A stretch of 64,000 nt of DNA, taken from the NCBI RefSeq assembly GCF_000802225.1, contig NZ_JTDI01000001.1, forward strand, positions 868,001-932,000, written 5' to 3'. The stretch comes from Novosphingobium malaysiense (lineage in GTDB: Bacteria; Pseudomonadota; Alphaproteobacteria; Sphingomonadales; Sphingomonadaceae). Numbering within the stretch: the stretch's first letter is position 1; each line of letters begins with the position of its first letter. Shown here piece by piece: positions 8,479 through 17,667 of the stretch. The translations under genes were made by a program, and so were the position numbers. The notes under the pieces were generated by a model, which did not search any database, was not told the origin of the DNA, and worked only from the letters and a program-made list of their open reading frames with translations.

Positions 8479-8763
8479 ATGCGAAACAAACAACGACTGG
8501 ACAATGCTCTGGCAAGCCTAGGATCCTCAGCCGATCCGGCGCTGCCGGACGGCTTCATGGACGGCGTCTGGATGCGAGTGGGCCAAATGGAGGCTGTATC
8601 CGCGCAGCGCACACGTTTCGTGCTCTTCGCGGCCATGGCTTTCATCGGGCTTGGTGCGGGATTCGGAACAACGCAGGCGCCCGCCCATGCCGAGCCTTCA
8701 GGCTATCAGCTGGTGGAAGGCGCGAATATGTCACCTGCCGCCCTGCTTCACGTCGAACCATGA
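8479..8763 (+). CDS. cnrY: CnrY-like membrane anti-sigma factor
   Basis: 94 residues, close to the 95 of CnrY of Cupriavidus. A cytoplasmic N-terminal part of about 45 residues, one membrane helix (about residues 46-68) and a short periplasmic tail. CnrY-type proteins hold their ECF sigma factor at the membrane until the periplasmic sensor CnrX binds metal. Sequence conservation in this family is low, so the call rests on size, topology and position: its stop overlaps the CnrX-like ATG by 4 nt, and the ECF sigma gene follows. GAGACAGG precedes the start. Confidence 0.75.
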   Translation: MRNKQRLDNALASLGSSADPALPDGFMDGVWMRVGQMEAVSAQRTRFVLFAAMAFIGLGAGFGTTQAPAHAEPSGYQLVEGANMSPAALLHVEP

Positions 8764-9200
8764 AAATCAGCGGTTTTCAGCTGCTGTTGGCTATTTTGCT
8801 GGCGGTGGCAGCGGGGTGTATCGGTGCATTTGCGGCAAACGAATGGCGCCAATCGAGCCACCCGCAAACCCTTCATGATTTTGTCCATGATGAACTCGAC
8901 CTCGATGCCGAGCAGAACAGCAGGCTCGAGCAACTCGAAACGAGTTTTGCTGTCGAGAGGAAGGAACTCGACCTGTCGCTGCGTGCGGCCAATGTCCGGC
9001 TGGCCGCGGCGATGGATGAGGAGCACGACTACGGCCCCAAGGTCGCCGCAGCGATCGACGATGTTCACGCGCGAATGGGGGATCTCCAGAAGGTGACGGT
9101 GAGGCATGTCTTTGCCATGCGTGCACTGCTCGATCCGGAGCAGCAGCGGCGCTTCGATCACCAGGTGGCTTTGTCTCTCACCGGCGAACCCGGCGAATGA
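8760..9200 (+). CDS. cnrX: CnrX-like periplasmic heavy-metal sensor
   Basis: 146 residues (CnrX has 148): one N-terminal membrane anchor (residues 5-26) and a helical periplasmic domain of the metal-resistance (CnrX/CpxP-like) superfamily. The five metal ligands described for CnrX (His42, His46, Glu63, His119, Met123) are all present with a constant offset of three: His39, His43, Glu60, His116 and Met120. It is therefore likely a true metal sensor passing the signal to the CnrY-like anti-sigma factor. In Cupriavidus the signal is Ni or Co; here all neighbours are copper genes, so the cognate metal is open. Overlaps cnrY by 4 nt. Confidence 0.88.
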   Translation: MKISGFQLLLAILLAVAAGCIGAFAANEWRQSSHPQTLHDFVHDELDLDAEQNSRLEQLETSFAVERKELDLSLRAANVRLAAAMDEEHDYGPKVAAAIDDVHARMGDLQKVTVRHVFAMRALLDPEQQRRFDHQVALSLTGEPGE

Positions 9201-9206
9201 CCGGCA

Positions 9207-9767
9207 GTGCGGGGGCCGGACGACACGCTTGAGAGGGACCTGGTTGAGAAGGTCAGGGCCGGAAATAGAGCGGCCTTCGATCAACTCGCGGCAATCCACC
9301 TGCCGCGCCTGCTGAGCCTGTCCCGCCGTATGCTCGGGTCGGGCGATGAGGCTCAGGACGCCCTGCAAAATGCACTCGCTTCGACCTGGATCGCGCGCGC
9401 CAAACTGGACCCATCCAAGCCGATTGCGGCCTACCTGACGACGGTGACTCTCAACAAATGTAGGGACCGGCTGCGGAGACGAAAGGCGGCAATGCTCCTG
9501 GGCCTTGGTGCGTTCGATCCGGACCTGCCGGTAGCATCCGACGCGCCGGACGCGGAATCCGAGATTGCCGATCGGCAGGCGCTGCGACAAGTCTCCCGCG
9601 AGATTGAGCACCTGCCGATACTGTTGCGCGAAGCGCTCGTCCTGGTTGCCATAGACGGACGCAGTCAGCGAGAGGCCGCCGAACTTCTCGGCGTAACCGA
9701 GAAAACAATCGAGACCCGCGTTTATCGTGCGCGGCAGCGGCTGCGCGAAAAACTCGATTTTGTTTGA
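9207..9767 (+). CDS. cnrH: ECF RNA polymerase sigma factor (CnrH-like)
   Basis: 186 residues with sigma region 2 (about residues 20-85, including LSRRMLGSGDEAQDALQNAL) and region 4 (about 125-180, ending with the helix-turn-helix REAAELLGVTEKTIETRVYRARQRL). It starts with GTG at 9207, 6 nt after the sensor stop. It is expected to be held by the CnrY-like protein and released upon metal sensing by the CnrX-like protein. Candidate target promoters (TGAGGGG-N13-GGCGTA) lie ahead of its own operon, ahead of the divergent DUF2231 operon, and across its own stop codon ahead of copA. Confidence 0.92.
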   Translation: MRGPDDTLERDLVEKVRAGNRAAFDQLAAIHLPRLLSLSRRMLGSGDEAQDALQNALASTWIARAKLDPSKPIAAYLTTVTLNKCRDRLRRRKAAMLLGLGAFDPDLPVASDAPDAESEIADRQALRQVSREIEHLPILLREALVLVAIDGRSQREAAELLGVTEKTIETRVYRARQRLREKLDFV

Positions 9768-9790
9768 GGGGTAATCCCGCTCCCGGCGTA
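9765..9790 (+). promoter_or_regulatory. Candidate ECF-sigma promoter ahead of copA
   Basis: TGAGGGG (9765-9771) begins with the TGA stop of the sigma gene; after 13 nt GGCGTA follows (9785-9790). Only 9 nt separate it from the copA ATG at 9800, too little for a Shine-Dalgarno on a transcript started here, so this transcript would be leaderless. Confidence 0.6.
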
Positions 9791-9799
9791 AGCGAGAGT

Positions 9800-11593
9800 A
9801 TGAGCACTACACCTCTAAGCGACAGGTTCGCGATCGATCGCCGGAAATTTCTTACGCGCAGCGCGGGGGCAGCGAGCCTGCTAGGGCTTGGTCATGCCCT
9901 GCCGGCCTGGGCACGCGGGAGCCACGACGGGACGATGGTGCGCAAAGGCAGCGACGTTCTTTCGGGTGAGCATCTGACGATGACCGTTGCGGACTCAAGC
10001 TTCGCCACCGCCAGTCGCCACGGTCCGGCAGTGACAGTCAATGGAACGCTGCCCGGTCCCTTGCTGCGTCTTCGTGAGGGCCAGAATCTTGTGGTCGACC
10101 TCGAGAATAACAGCTCTATGGGAACCTCGATCCACTGGCACGGTCTGCTCGTCCCATTTCTGATGGACGGCGTCCCAGGCGTGACCATGGCCGCTGTCGA
10201 GCCGGGTGAACGGTTCCGCTACGAATTTCCGATCCGGCAGGCCGGGACCTACTGGTGGCACGCGCACACCTTGCAGGAGCCGATGGGTCATTATGGCCCG
10301 ATCATTATCGACCCGGCGAACGGTGACCCCCACCAGGTCGATCGCGATTATGTCGTGATGCTCTCCGACTGGTCGCCGATGGACCCGCATGTGCTGATGA
10401 AGAAGCTGAAGGTCGGAGAAGCACCCTTCAACTTCCAGAAGACCACGGCGACTGACGACTATCCCCTCTCGGGCGCTGAACGCCGGATGTGGGCCCGCAT
10501 GCGCATGATGCCGACCGATATCTCGGACGTTTCCGCGCCGCTCTACAGCTACCTCCTCAACGGTCATGGACCCGAAGACGGGTTGGAATTTGCTTTCAAT
10601 CCGGGTGAGCGGGTTCGCCTGCGTTTCATCAATGGCGCGGCGATGACCTTTTTCAACGTGCGTATTCCCGGCCTTCCAATGAAGGTAATTGCGGCTGACG
10701 GTCAGGATGTTCGCCCGGTCGAGGTCGACGAGTTCCAGATCGGCAATGCCGAGACCTACGATGTCATCGTCGAGCCGAACGGCGCAGACGCTTTCGCGAT
10801 CGTCGCCGAGGCGATGGACCGTTCAGGCATGGGTGTCGCCATGCTGGCGAGCCGCCCCGGCGCGCGTGCCGACGTACCTCTGCTGCGCGATCCCCCTCTT
10901 CTGACGATGGCCGATATGGGCATGAGTCACGGTTCGTCTGCCGACAGCATGGACCACGGCGGGATGGATCATGGTTCATCCGGCGCCGCTTCGGGCGCCA
11001 TGGACAGCTCGATGGACATGGGCTCGATGTCGATGCGCGACACGTCACTGCTTCCGCCAAACGTGAAGGTCGGACCCGGCGTCGACATGGTTTCCATGAA
11101 CCCAGTCGACCGCATGGGCGATCCCGGTATCGGCCTTGCCGGCGTTGGCCACCGCGTCCTCAACTACAGGCAGCTCGTGTCGGCGAATATGAACCCGGAC
11201 ATGCGCCGGCCGACGCGGCTGAAGGAAATCCACCTGACCGGTAATATGGAACGGTACATGTGGTCGTTCGACGGCCAGAAGTTCTCCGCCGTCACCGACG
11301 ATCCGATCCGTTTCGCCTTCAATGAGCGGGTCCGGGTAAAGCTGGTCAACGACACGATGATGGCCCACCCGATCCACCTGCACGGGCATTTCTTCGAGCT
11401 GGTGAACGGTGCGCCGCATGGACATCAGCCATTGAAACACACGGTCATCGTCCAGCCGGGTGGCAGCGCGCAATTCGATCTGACGGCGAACGAGCCAGGC
11501 GACTGGGCGTTTCACTGCCATCTCATCTACCACATGCACAACGGGATGTTTCAGGTCGTGACGGTCCGCCCGTTGCAGGGGGGGGAAGGCTGA
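9800..11593 (+). CDS. copA: Copper-resistance multicopper oxidase CopA
   Basis: 597 residues, the PcoA/CopA family (about 600). The start at 9800 puts the twin-arginine motif DRRKFLTRSAG near the N-terminus, so the folded enzyme is exported by Tat; it oxidises Cu(I) to the less toxic Cu(II) in the periplasm. The four copper-site motifs are intact: HWHGLLVPF, WWHAHTLQEP, HPIHLHGHFF and the C-terminal HCHLIYHMHNGMFQ. A Met/His/Asp/Ser-rich insert (roughly residues 370-415: MDHGGMDHGSS, MDSSMDMGSM) is the usual Cu(I)-binding region. It overlaps copB (TGATG) and is preceded by the ECF-type promoter motif. Confidence 0.97.
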   Translation: MSTTPLSDRFAIDRRKFLTRSAGAASLLGLGHALPAWARGSHDGTMVRKGSDVLSGEHLTMTVADSSFATASRHGPAVTVNGTLPGPLLRLREGQNLVVDLENNSSMGTSIHWHGLLVPFLMDGVPGVTMAAVEPGERFRYEFPIRQAGTYWWHAHTLQEPMGHYGPIIIDPANGDPHQVDRDYVVMLSDWSPMDPHVLMKKLKVGEAPFNFQKTTATDDYPLSGAERRMWARMRMMPTDISDVSAPLYSYLLNGHGPEDGLEFAFNPGERVRLRFINGAAMTFFNVRIPGLPMKVIAADGQDVRPVEVDEFQIGNAETYDVIVEPNGADAFAIVAEAMDRSGMGVAMLASRPGARADVPLLRDPPLLTMADMGMSHGSSADSMDHGGMDHGSSGAASGAMDSSMDMGSMSMRDTSLLPPNVKVGPGVDMVSMNPVDRMGDPGIGLAGVGHRVLNYRQLVSANMNPDMRRPTRLKEIHLTGNMERYMWSFDGQKFSAVTDDPIRFAFNERVRVKLVNDTMMAHPIHLHGHFFELVNGAPHGHQPLKHTVIVQPGGSAQFDLTANEPGDWAFHCHLIYHMHNGMFQVVTVRPLQGGEG

Positions 11594-12633
11594 TGCGAGC
11601 TGCAACTCTCCTCCTTTTCTCGCTCGCGGTGTTGCCCAGCGCGGCAATCGCGCAAGACCACCAGCATGACGCGCAAGCCACCAAAGAGAGCGAGGTCACA
11701 GCTCCTTCGCACACGCCCGCGGAACCTTCCGCCAGAGACGGTAGCGGCATGGATCATGGGACCATGGACCATTCTGCAATGAACCACGGGACGATGGGCC
11801 ACGGCACGCCAGATAGTGGGATGATGGAACATGGGCCGATGGGGCATTCCGGTATGGAGCACTCCGCGATGCCAGATGATACGCCGATACCTCAGGGGCC
11901 GCCTCCGCCGGAAGCCTTCGAAGGCCCGGCCTTCGCCGCCGATGCTTTCGTCGGAGCTGAGAAAATGGCCGCGTCGCGCGCTTCGGTTGTCCGCGAAGTG
12001 AGCGGTCTGCCCGTCTTCTGGTTCCAGGCCGACCGCGCCGAATATCGCGCGCGCGAAGGTAAGGACGGATACCTCTGGGATGTTCAGGGCTATTACGGCG
12101 GTGATCTCGACAAGTTCTGGTTCAAGAGCGAAGGCGAAGGCAGCTTCGGCGAGAAGCCGGAAGCGGCCGAAGTGCAGGGATTGTGGAGCCATGCGATTGG
12201 CCCCTGGTGGGACCTTCAGCTAGGCGCCCGGCAGGATCTGACCGGGCCCGAACGTACCTATGCGGTTGTTGGCGTGCAGGGTCTCGCACCTTACCTGTTT
12301 GAAGTCGATGCCGCAGCGTTTCTCTCGTCAAAGGGCGATCTCAACGCGCGCGTTGAAGCGGAGCTTGACCAGCGGATTACCCAACGCCTGATCCTCCAGC
12401 CCCGCGTCGAATTGAATCTATCAGCGCAGGATATTCCGGAGCTCGGCATAGGTGCCGGACTCGACACGGCCGAAGCAGGCCTGCGTCTGCGCTACGAATT
12501 TGCTCGCGAGTTCGCGCCTTACGTCGGCATCGAGCAGGAGTGGAAGCTGGGCGGAAGTGCGGATTATGCTCGCCAGCTCGGCGAAAGTACATCTGCGACC
12601 AATTTAGTCGTTGGCATCAGGTTCTGGTTCTAA
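11593..12633 (+). CDS. copB: Outer-membrane copper-resistance protein CopB
   Basis: 346 residues. Sec signal peptide (cleavage near AAIAQ), then a Met/His-rich linker of about 50 residues (repeats of MDHGTMDHSAMNHG type), then the CopB/PcoB domain starting near FWFQADRAEYR and continuing as amphipathic strands to the terminal aromatic residue (IRFWF), typical of an outer-membrane beta barrel. CopB works with CopA in sequestering or moving copper at the outer membrane. The ATG shares its A with the copA stop, so the two are translated together. Confidence 0.96.
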   Translation: MRAATLLLFSLAVLPSAAIAQDHQHDAQATKESEVTAPSHTPAEPSARDGSGMDHGTMDHSAMNHGTMGHGTPDSGMMEHGPMGHSGMEHSAMPDDTPIPQGPPPPEAFEGPAFAADAFVGAEKMAASRASVVREVSGLPVFWFQADRAEYRAREGKDGYLWDVQGYYGGDLDKFWFKSEGEGSFGEKPEAAEVQGLWSHAIGPWWDLQLGARQDLTGPERTYAVVGVQGLAPYLFEVDAAAFLSSKGDLNARVEAELDQRITQRLILQPRVELNLSAQDIPELGIGAGLDTAEAGLRLRYEFAREFAPYVGIEQEWKLGGSADYARQLGESTSATNLVVGIRFWF

Positions 12634-12817
12634 GAGATGTTTCCGAGGTTTTACGGTATGCTTTCCTCAAGAGCACATTCCTGACGACGGGCCAATTTAG
12701 GCATTTGGAAGTGGATAGCCCGCTTTCTGCCTGTCATCACCAGAGGTCACTAAGGCTGCAGGGCCAGGAGCTCCATTGGTCTTGCCCGACCAATGGCTGA
12801 GCCGGAGCAAGAGAAAT

Positions 12818-13450
12818 ATGAAAGCGCTTGCGGGCCTCTTGATTGCAATTTTGCACTTCGGACTCCTGTCAGGCTGCGGCCAGCAAGAGCCAAACAGGCC
12901 CGGTTCTTCGGACGCGTCCGCCAAGGCTGAGATCATGTCGCACGATCTTGGCCCTTTCTTTTCCGAAGAAACCGCCATGTACGATCGGATGCGGGCGGCC
13001 GTCGGCACGAACTCGGCCGATAGTTGGACCAGAATGATGATCGCGCATCACGAAGGAGGAGCGGCAATTTCGCGGATCGCATTGAGCGCGAACTTGCCGA
13101 TGCAAGAAGCGCAGCTAGTCAGGCGAACCCTCGAAGAACAGGAGGAAGCAGTTGATACGCTACGCAGGTCGTTAGTCGACGGGATCCCAAGCGTTGACGA
13201 TGCACTCATCTTTGTGGACCCCATTCAATCAACGCATGACGAGACGATGGCGATATTCGGGTCCGATGTATTCGAAGTCTGGCTCCGCAAAATGATCGGA
13301 CACCACCGCGGCGCGATCGGGATGTGCGACGTATTGTTGCGTCAGAACGGCCTGGACCCAGAGACCGCGCTACTAGTCCGGTCGCTGAGGGCCAAACAGG
13401 TCAGCGAGATGGGCGTGCTCGAGAAAGCTCTCGATCAACTCGGAAGATGA
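12818..13450 (+). CDS. DUF305 lipoprotein (CopM-like copper-binding)
   Basis: 210 residues from the ATG at 12818 (GGAGCAAGAGA upstream). Signal peptide with lipobox LSGC. The mature part holds two DUF305 repeats, each with the ferritin-like metal motif: MMIAHHEGGAAIS and MIGHHRGAIGMC. DUF305 proteins are periplasmic or surface copper-binding proteins (CopM in cyanobacteria). It lies 184 nt downstream of copB, without an obvious promoter motif of the TGAGGGG class, so it may be read through from copAB or separately transcribed. Confidence 0.88.
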   Translation: MKALAGLLIAILHFGLLSGCGQQEPNRPGSSDASAKAEIMSHDLGPFFSEETAMYDRMRAAVGTNSADSWTRMMIAHHEGGAAISRIALSANLPMQEAQLVRRTLEEQEEAVDTLRRSLVDGIPSVDDALIFVDPIQSTHDETMAIFGSDVFEVWLRKMIGHHRGAIGMCDVLLRQNGLDPETALLVRSLRAKQVSEMGVLEKALDQLGR

Positions 13451-13570
13451 TCACTTGAAAAGATCGAGCGGAATCACTGGTCTGTTTCAATTTGCAGCGC
13501 CTTTCCGGAGAGCTGCGATCCAGCCAGTGATTCGCTTCCCTTCGGCAGGCGACGAGGTCACCCTCGCCCG

Positions 13571-14788
13571 ATGAACCGTGCAGATACCTTTGTCATAGTG
13601 GGCTCCCTTCTTGCGCTCGCGTTGCTGTTTACGCCGAGGCTGAAGGCAAGCAGGGTGTGGCGTGCGACGCTGACGCCCCTGGCTTCGATTATTGGCAGCG
13701 GCTTTCTCATCATCGGCCCGATCCTCGTCAGCCATTTCAGTCGGATGGCATTGATTCCGATGATAATTCTTTGCCTGACCGGATATGCGTTTGGTTCGGC
13801 AGTCCGTTACAACATTGCGTCCATCGCGCGAGAAGAAGGCGCTACCACCTCTTCCCCTCAAAAGCTTGAGGCAGTTGCTTCCTGGTCGCTTGCAATAGCC
13901 TACGCAATATCCGTCACATATTATCTCAACCTTTTTGGTTCATTTGCAGCGCGCATCGTCGGAACAGACACCGGTCAACTCGGCAGGGTAATTACTTCTG
14001 CCGTATTCCTCGCAATTCTTGTCGCCGGCTTCTTGCGAGGCTTCTCAATGCTCGAACGGATGGAACGCGTTTCCGTCAGCATTAAGCTCGCCGTCATAGC
14101 AGGTTTGCTACTGGGACTTTCAGCCTATCTCGCGGGAATGTGGCAATCGGGCGAGCTTCCCGAAATCCGGGCGCACTGGAGTGTATGGCAAGGCCTGCCC
14201 CTCGTCCTCGGGCTTCTCATTACGGTTCAGGGCTTCGAAACCTCAAGATACCTGGGCGATTCATATCCGCCCGCAATTCGAATTCGCTCGATGCTGCTTG
14301 CCCAGATAATCGCCTTTGCAATCTACCTTATCTATGTTTCCTTGCTCTCAACCGGCTTTCCTATGGCGAGCGTGCCGATCAGCGAAACCGCCATCATCGA
14401 CCTGATGGCAAGAGTTTCCGAACTGCTCCCCATCCTGCTGATCATCGCGGCGTTGAGCTCACAATTCAGTGCCGCTCTAGCGGTTACGGGCAGTTCTGGC
14501 GGGCTCGTTGAAGAGCTGACCCATGGCAGGGTCGTGCCCCGGAATGGTTATGTACTCATTGTTTTCGCGGGCCTGCTCCTGACGTGGCTGTCCGATGTCT
14601 TCTCGATCATCAGCTTCGCATCGCGCGCCTTCGCACTCTACTATGCGCTGCAATCTGCAATCGCAGCGAAGAGAGCCTGGAATGGCGAGAGACTTGCCCT
14701 GCCTCGCTTTCTGCGCGCGGCCTTCTTCTCAGCGTTATGCCTGTCAGGACTTCTGGTGCTTACTCTTGGCGTGCCCGTCGACGCTTAG
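13571..14788 (+). CDS. APC-superfamily-like membrane permease, unknown substrate
   Basis: 405 residues with about 10-11 hydrophobic helices and no signal peptide. The GSGFLIIGPIL segment near residue 41 resembles the glycine-rich unwound helix of amino-acid/polyamine/organocation permeases, and ITVQGFETSRYLG resembles the helix 6 signature (GFE) of that superfamily. No substrate can be named. GC content is visibly lower than in the surrounding chromosome, consistent with recent acquisition. It lies between the DUF305 gene and the small Cys-rich gene. A good Shine-Dalgarno is not evident; the ATG at 13571 is the first in frame. Confidence 0.6.
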   Translation: MNRADTFVIVGSLLALALLFTPRLKASRVWRATLTPLASIIGSGFLIIGPILVSHFSRMALIPMIILCLTGYAFGSAVRYNIASIAREEGATTSSPQKLEAVASWSLAIAYAISVTYYLNLFGSFAARIVGTDTGQLGRVITSAVFLAILVAGFLRGFSMLERMERVSVSIKLAVIAGLLLGLSAYLAGMWQSGELPEIRAHWSVWQGLPLVLGLLITVQGFETSRYLGDSYPPAIRIRSMLLAQIIAFAIYLIYVSLLSTGFPMASVPISETAIIDLMARVSELLPILLIIAALSSQFSAALAVTGSSGGLVEELTHGRVVPRNGYVLIVFAGLLLTWLSDVFSIISFASRAFALYYALQSAIAAKRAWNGERLALPRFLRAAFFSALCLSGLLVLTLGVPVDA

Positions 14789-14945
14789 TATCCTGGCGTC
14801 TTTCGAGGGGACACGCCCGACTATGGCAGGCAAGAGCATCTCGCTCGACGTTGCCCAACTCCCGTTCATTCGTCCGTGTAATCAGATTGTCGTTCGCGCG
14901 TCTGTTATTGAGCAGGCGAAAGTCCTGGTTCCAATGGAGGCAAGA

Positions 14946-15116
14946 ATGAACGAGCGTACCAGTCATCAACAAGAGCACGGCAAACGGGCGGCAAGCTGCT
15001 GTGGTGCAAGCAAGCCGGCAAAACCGCAATCCGAAGTTGCAGGCTCAAGTCACATGAAACATCCGAAGACTGTCGGGGACGCAAGCCACCGCGGCTGTTG
15101 CTGTTCGCATAATTAG
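14946..15116 (+). CDS. Small Cys/His-rich putative metal-binding peptide
   Basis: A 56-residue peptide starting at the ATG at 14946, chosen because GGAGG lies 6 nt upstream; the frame is open further up but without a better start. It has SCCGASKPAKPQ in the middle and ends in HRGCCCSHN: five Cys and five His, no signal peptide. This composition suggests a cytosolic Cu(I)-binding peptide, metallothionein- or chaperone-like. It lies 72 nt upstream of the second copper ATPase gene, to which it could hand Cu(I). No known family recognised. Confidence 0.55.
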   Translation: MNERTSHQQEHGKRAASCCGASKPAKPQSEVAGSSHMKHPKTVGDASHRGCCCSHN

Positions 15117-15188
15117 GATCCGGGTTGTTGCTGAGTATTTGCTTCAATCAACATCGGAAGAGAGAGATCGGCAGTATCTCACCTCCCG

Positions 15189-17666
15189 ATGCCCGGATTG
15201 CGCTCGATAACGCAGCTGAGCAGCGTTAGAATGGTGAAGTCCCGGATTCCTCGGAGCAGTGCCTTGCGAACCGTCACCCTTGAAGTTCATGGCATGTCGC
15301 AATGCCTTGACCATCTCGCTATCGAGAAACGGCTTGGCAGGCTGCCGGGCGTGTCGAATGCGCAAGCAAGTCCAGCGTCTGAAAGTGTAACGATCACCTT
15401 CGACGATGCCCTGACAAATATCGCCAGCCTCACGGGCGCGATCCGCAATTGCGGCTTTCATTGCCGCGGAAGGCTTGTCCCGCGCCACATCTGCGTTCCG
15501 GACTCCGCGGTCTCTCCGAAGGAGGGGGCGGGTGACACCCCCGGTGCCGCACCGGTGCATGTGCATGCCCGAGCCGCAATCGCCGGCCCGCAAGACGCCG
15601 CGCGGGAACCATTGCACGACAGCATGGCCCATGAAATGGGCCATGGCGCGGGCATGGACATGGCCGCGATGGCGCGCGACATGCGCAACCGCTTTTTCGT
15701 CAGCCTGATCTTCTCCATCCCGATATTTGCCCTCTCGCCCATGGGCATGGATCGGCCCCTGCTGAAACCGCTGTTCGGGCTCAGTCTGGAGATGAACCTG
15801 TTCCTGCTTGCGACAGCGGCGATCCTTTATCCGGCCTGGCCGTTCGCCGTCGCGGCCATTCGCGCGCTGAGGAACGGGATCCTCAACATGGCGGTACTGG
15901 TTTTGCTCAGCGTCGGGACCGGATATCTCTTCAGCCTCGGTTCGACCTTCTTCTTCGAGGGCGAGCAATTCTACGAAGCTTCGGCCGTGCTGCTGGTCTT
16001 TATCCTGCTCGGCCACTGGCTCGAGATGCGTGCGCGTGCCGGCGCCTCCGAGGCTATCCGCAAGCTCATGGATCTCGCCCCACCGATGGCGACCGTATTG
16101 CGTGACGGCAAGGAAATCGAGCTGCCGACCGCTGAGGTGCTGGTCGGCGACATCGTTCTTATCCGTCCCGGCAACAAGATCCCGGTCGACGGCGAAATCG
16201 TCGAAGGCAAGTCCGAAATAGACGAGTCCATGCTCACCGGTGAGTCGATGCCCGTATCCAAGGGCCCCGGCGACACTGTCATCGGTGCTACCATCAACCG
16301 TAGTGGTAGCTTTCGCTACCGCGCGACCAAGGTCGGAGCAGACACGGCACTCGCCCAAATCGTCAAGCTCGTTCAGGAGGCGCAGAATTCCAAGGCTCCG
16401 GCACAATTACTAGCTGACCGGGCTTCGCAATGGTTAGTGCTGGCTGCCATCGCGATTGGACTGGCGACCTTCGCATTCTGGTATTTCGTCTTCGGCAGCA
16501 GCCTGTTGTTTGCTCTCACGCTGACAATCACGGTGTTCGTCATAGCCTGTCCGGACGCTCTTGGACTGGCGACCCCTATGGCGGTCATGGTGGGAACGGG
16601 CCTCGGCGCCACGCATGGCATCCTCTTCAAGAATGCGGGCGCGCTGGAGGACGCAACCAAGCTCGACGCCATCATCTTCGACAAGACTGGCACGCTGACC
16701 ATGGGCCAGCCGAAGGTGGTCGAAGTCGTCGCCGCCGAAGGAATTTCTCAGGACGAGGTTCTTCGCAATGCCGGTGCGGTTGAGCGCAATTCGGAGCACC
16801 CGCTCGCGCTTGCGATCCTCGAACGAGCGGTGAACATTACGCTTCCGACTGCACGTGATTTCACGAACATCGAAGGCAAAGGCGCAACCGCGTATGTCGA
16901 AGGCGTAAGCGTAGTGATTGGCAATCGCCGCGTCATGGAAGATGCAGCCATCGTAATGGGCGCACTTGCCGATACCGCTGAGCGGCTGAAGGGCGACGGG
17001 CGCACGGTCGTCCACGTTGCGCGCGCGAATGAGCTGCTTGGCCTGATCGCGATTGCTGACGCTCCAAGGCCCTCCGCCAAGAGCACCGTTGCGGCTCTGC
17101 GCGGGCGTGGCGTCAAGGTTGCCATGCTCACGGGGGACAACGAGGGTACGGCTAAGCGCATTGCCGGCGAATTGGGCATCGAAATCGTTCTCGCAGACGT
17201 GCTGCCCGGCCAGAAGGCCGAAAAGGTCAAGGCGATGCAGGTACAAGGGCTGCGCGTCGGCATGGTTGGTGACGGGGTCAACGACGCTCCTGCCCTGACC
17301 CAGGCAGATGTCGGGTTCGCGATAGGTGCGGGCACCGATGTGGCGATGGAGAGCGCCGACGTCGTCCTGATGAAAAGCGACCCCTTCGACGTTGTCGGGG
17401 CGATCAGGCTTTCGCATGCGACACTCAGAAAGATGCACCAGAACCTCTGGTGGGCAGTCGCTTACAATGTGATTGCTTTCCCGCTTGCTGCTGGCATCCT
17501 CTATCCCGTTCTCTTGAGCCCGGCGATTGCCGCCCTCGCAATGTCGGGCAGTTCGGCGCTCGTGGCAATCAACGCACTTCTGCTCAAGCGCACGAAGCTT
17601 GAAGCGGATAACCGCACCTCGATCCTGCTATCGCAAGCTGAAGCGCTGGGCGCGCAGGAGGCCTGA
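15189..17666 (+). CDS. Heavy-metal P1B-type ATPase with CPD motif and degenerate HMA domain
   Basis: 825 residues. An N-terminal HMA-like domain (about residues 28-95) has lost the CxxC pair: the GMTCxxC position reads GMSQCLD. A His/Met-rich stretch follows ([20 protein letters not shown]). The catalytic core is intact: [32 protein letters not shown]. In the sixth-helix ion-binding motif the usual CPC is CPD (Cys454-Pro-Asp456), which removes one thiolate ligand and so may change metal choice or transport. Neighbours point to copper. The sigma-factor gene starts 1 nt after its stop. The true start is uncertain (15189 or the in-frame ATG at 15231). Confidence 0.9.
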   Translation: MPGLRSITQLSSVRMVKSRIPRSSALRTVTLEVHGMSQCLDHLAIEKRLGRLPGVSNAQASPASESVTITFDDALTNIASLTGAIRNCGFHCRGRLVPRHICVPDSAVSPKEGAGDTPGAAPVHVHARAAIAGPQDAAREPLHDSMAHEMGHGAGMDMAAMARDMRNRFFVSLIFSIPIFALSPMGMDRPLLKPLFGLSLEMNLFLLATAAILYPAWPFAVAAIRALRNGILNMAVLVLLSVGTGYLFSLGSTFFFEGEQFYEASAVLLVFILLGHWLEMRARAGASEAIRKLMDLAPPMATVLRDGKEIELPTAEVLVGDIVLIRPGNKIPVDGEIVEGKSEIDESMLTGESMPVSKGPGDTVIGATINRSGSFRYRATKVGADTALAQIVKLVQEAQNSKAPAQLLADRASQWLVLAAIAIGLATFAFWYFVFGSSLLFALTLTITVFVIACPDALGLATPMAVMVGTGLGATHGILFKNAGALEDATKLDAIIFDKTGTLTMGQPKVVEVVAAEGISQDEVLRNAGAVERNSEHPLALAILERAVNITLPTARDFTNIEGKGATAYVEGVSVVIGNRRVMEDAAIVMGALADTAERLKGDGRTVVHVARANELLGLIAIADAPRPSAKSTVAALRGRGVKVAMLTGDNEGTAKRIAGELGIEIVLADVLPGQKAEKVKAMQVQGLRVGMVGDGVNDAPALTQADVGFAIGAGTDVAMESADVVLMKSDPFDVVGAIRLSHATLRKMHQNLWWAVAYNVIAFPLAAGILYPVLLSPAIAALAMSGSSALVAINALLLKRTKLEADNRTSILLSQAEALGAQEA

Positions 17667-17667
17667 A

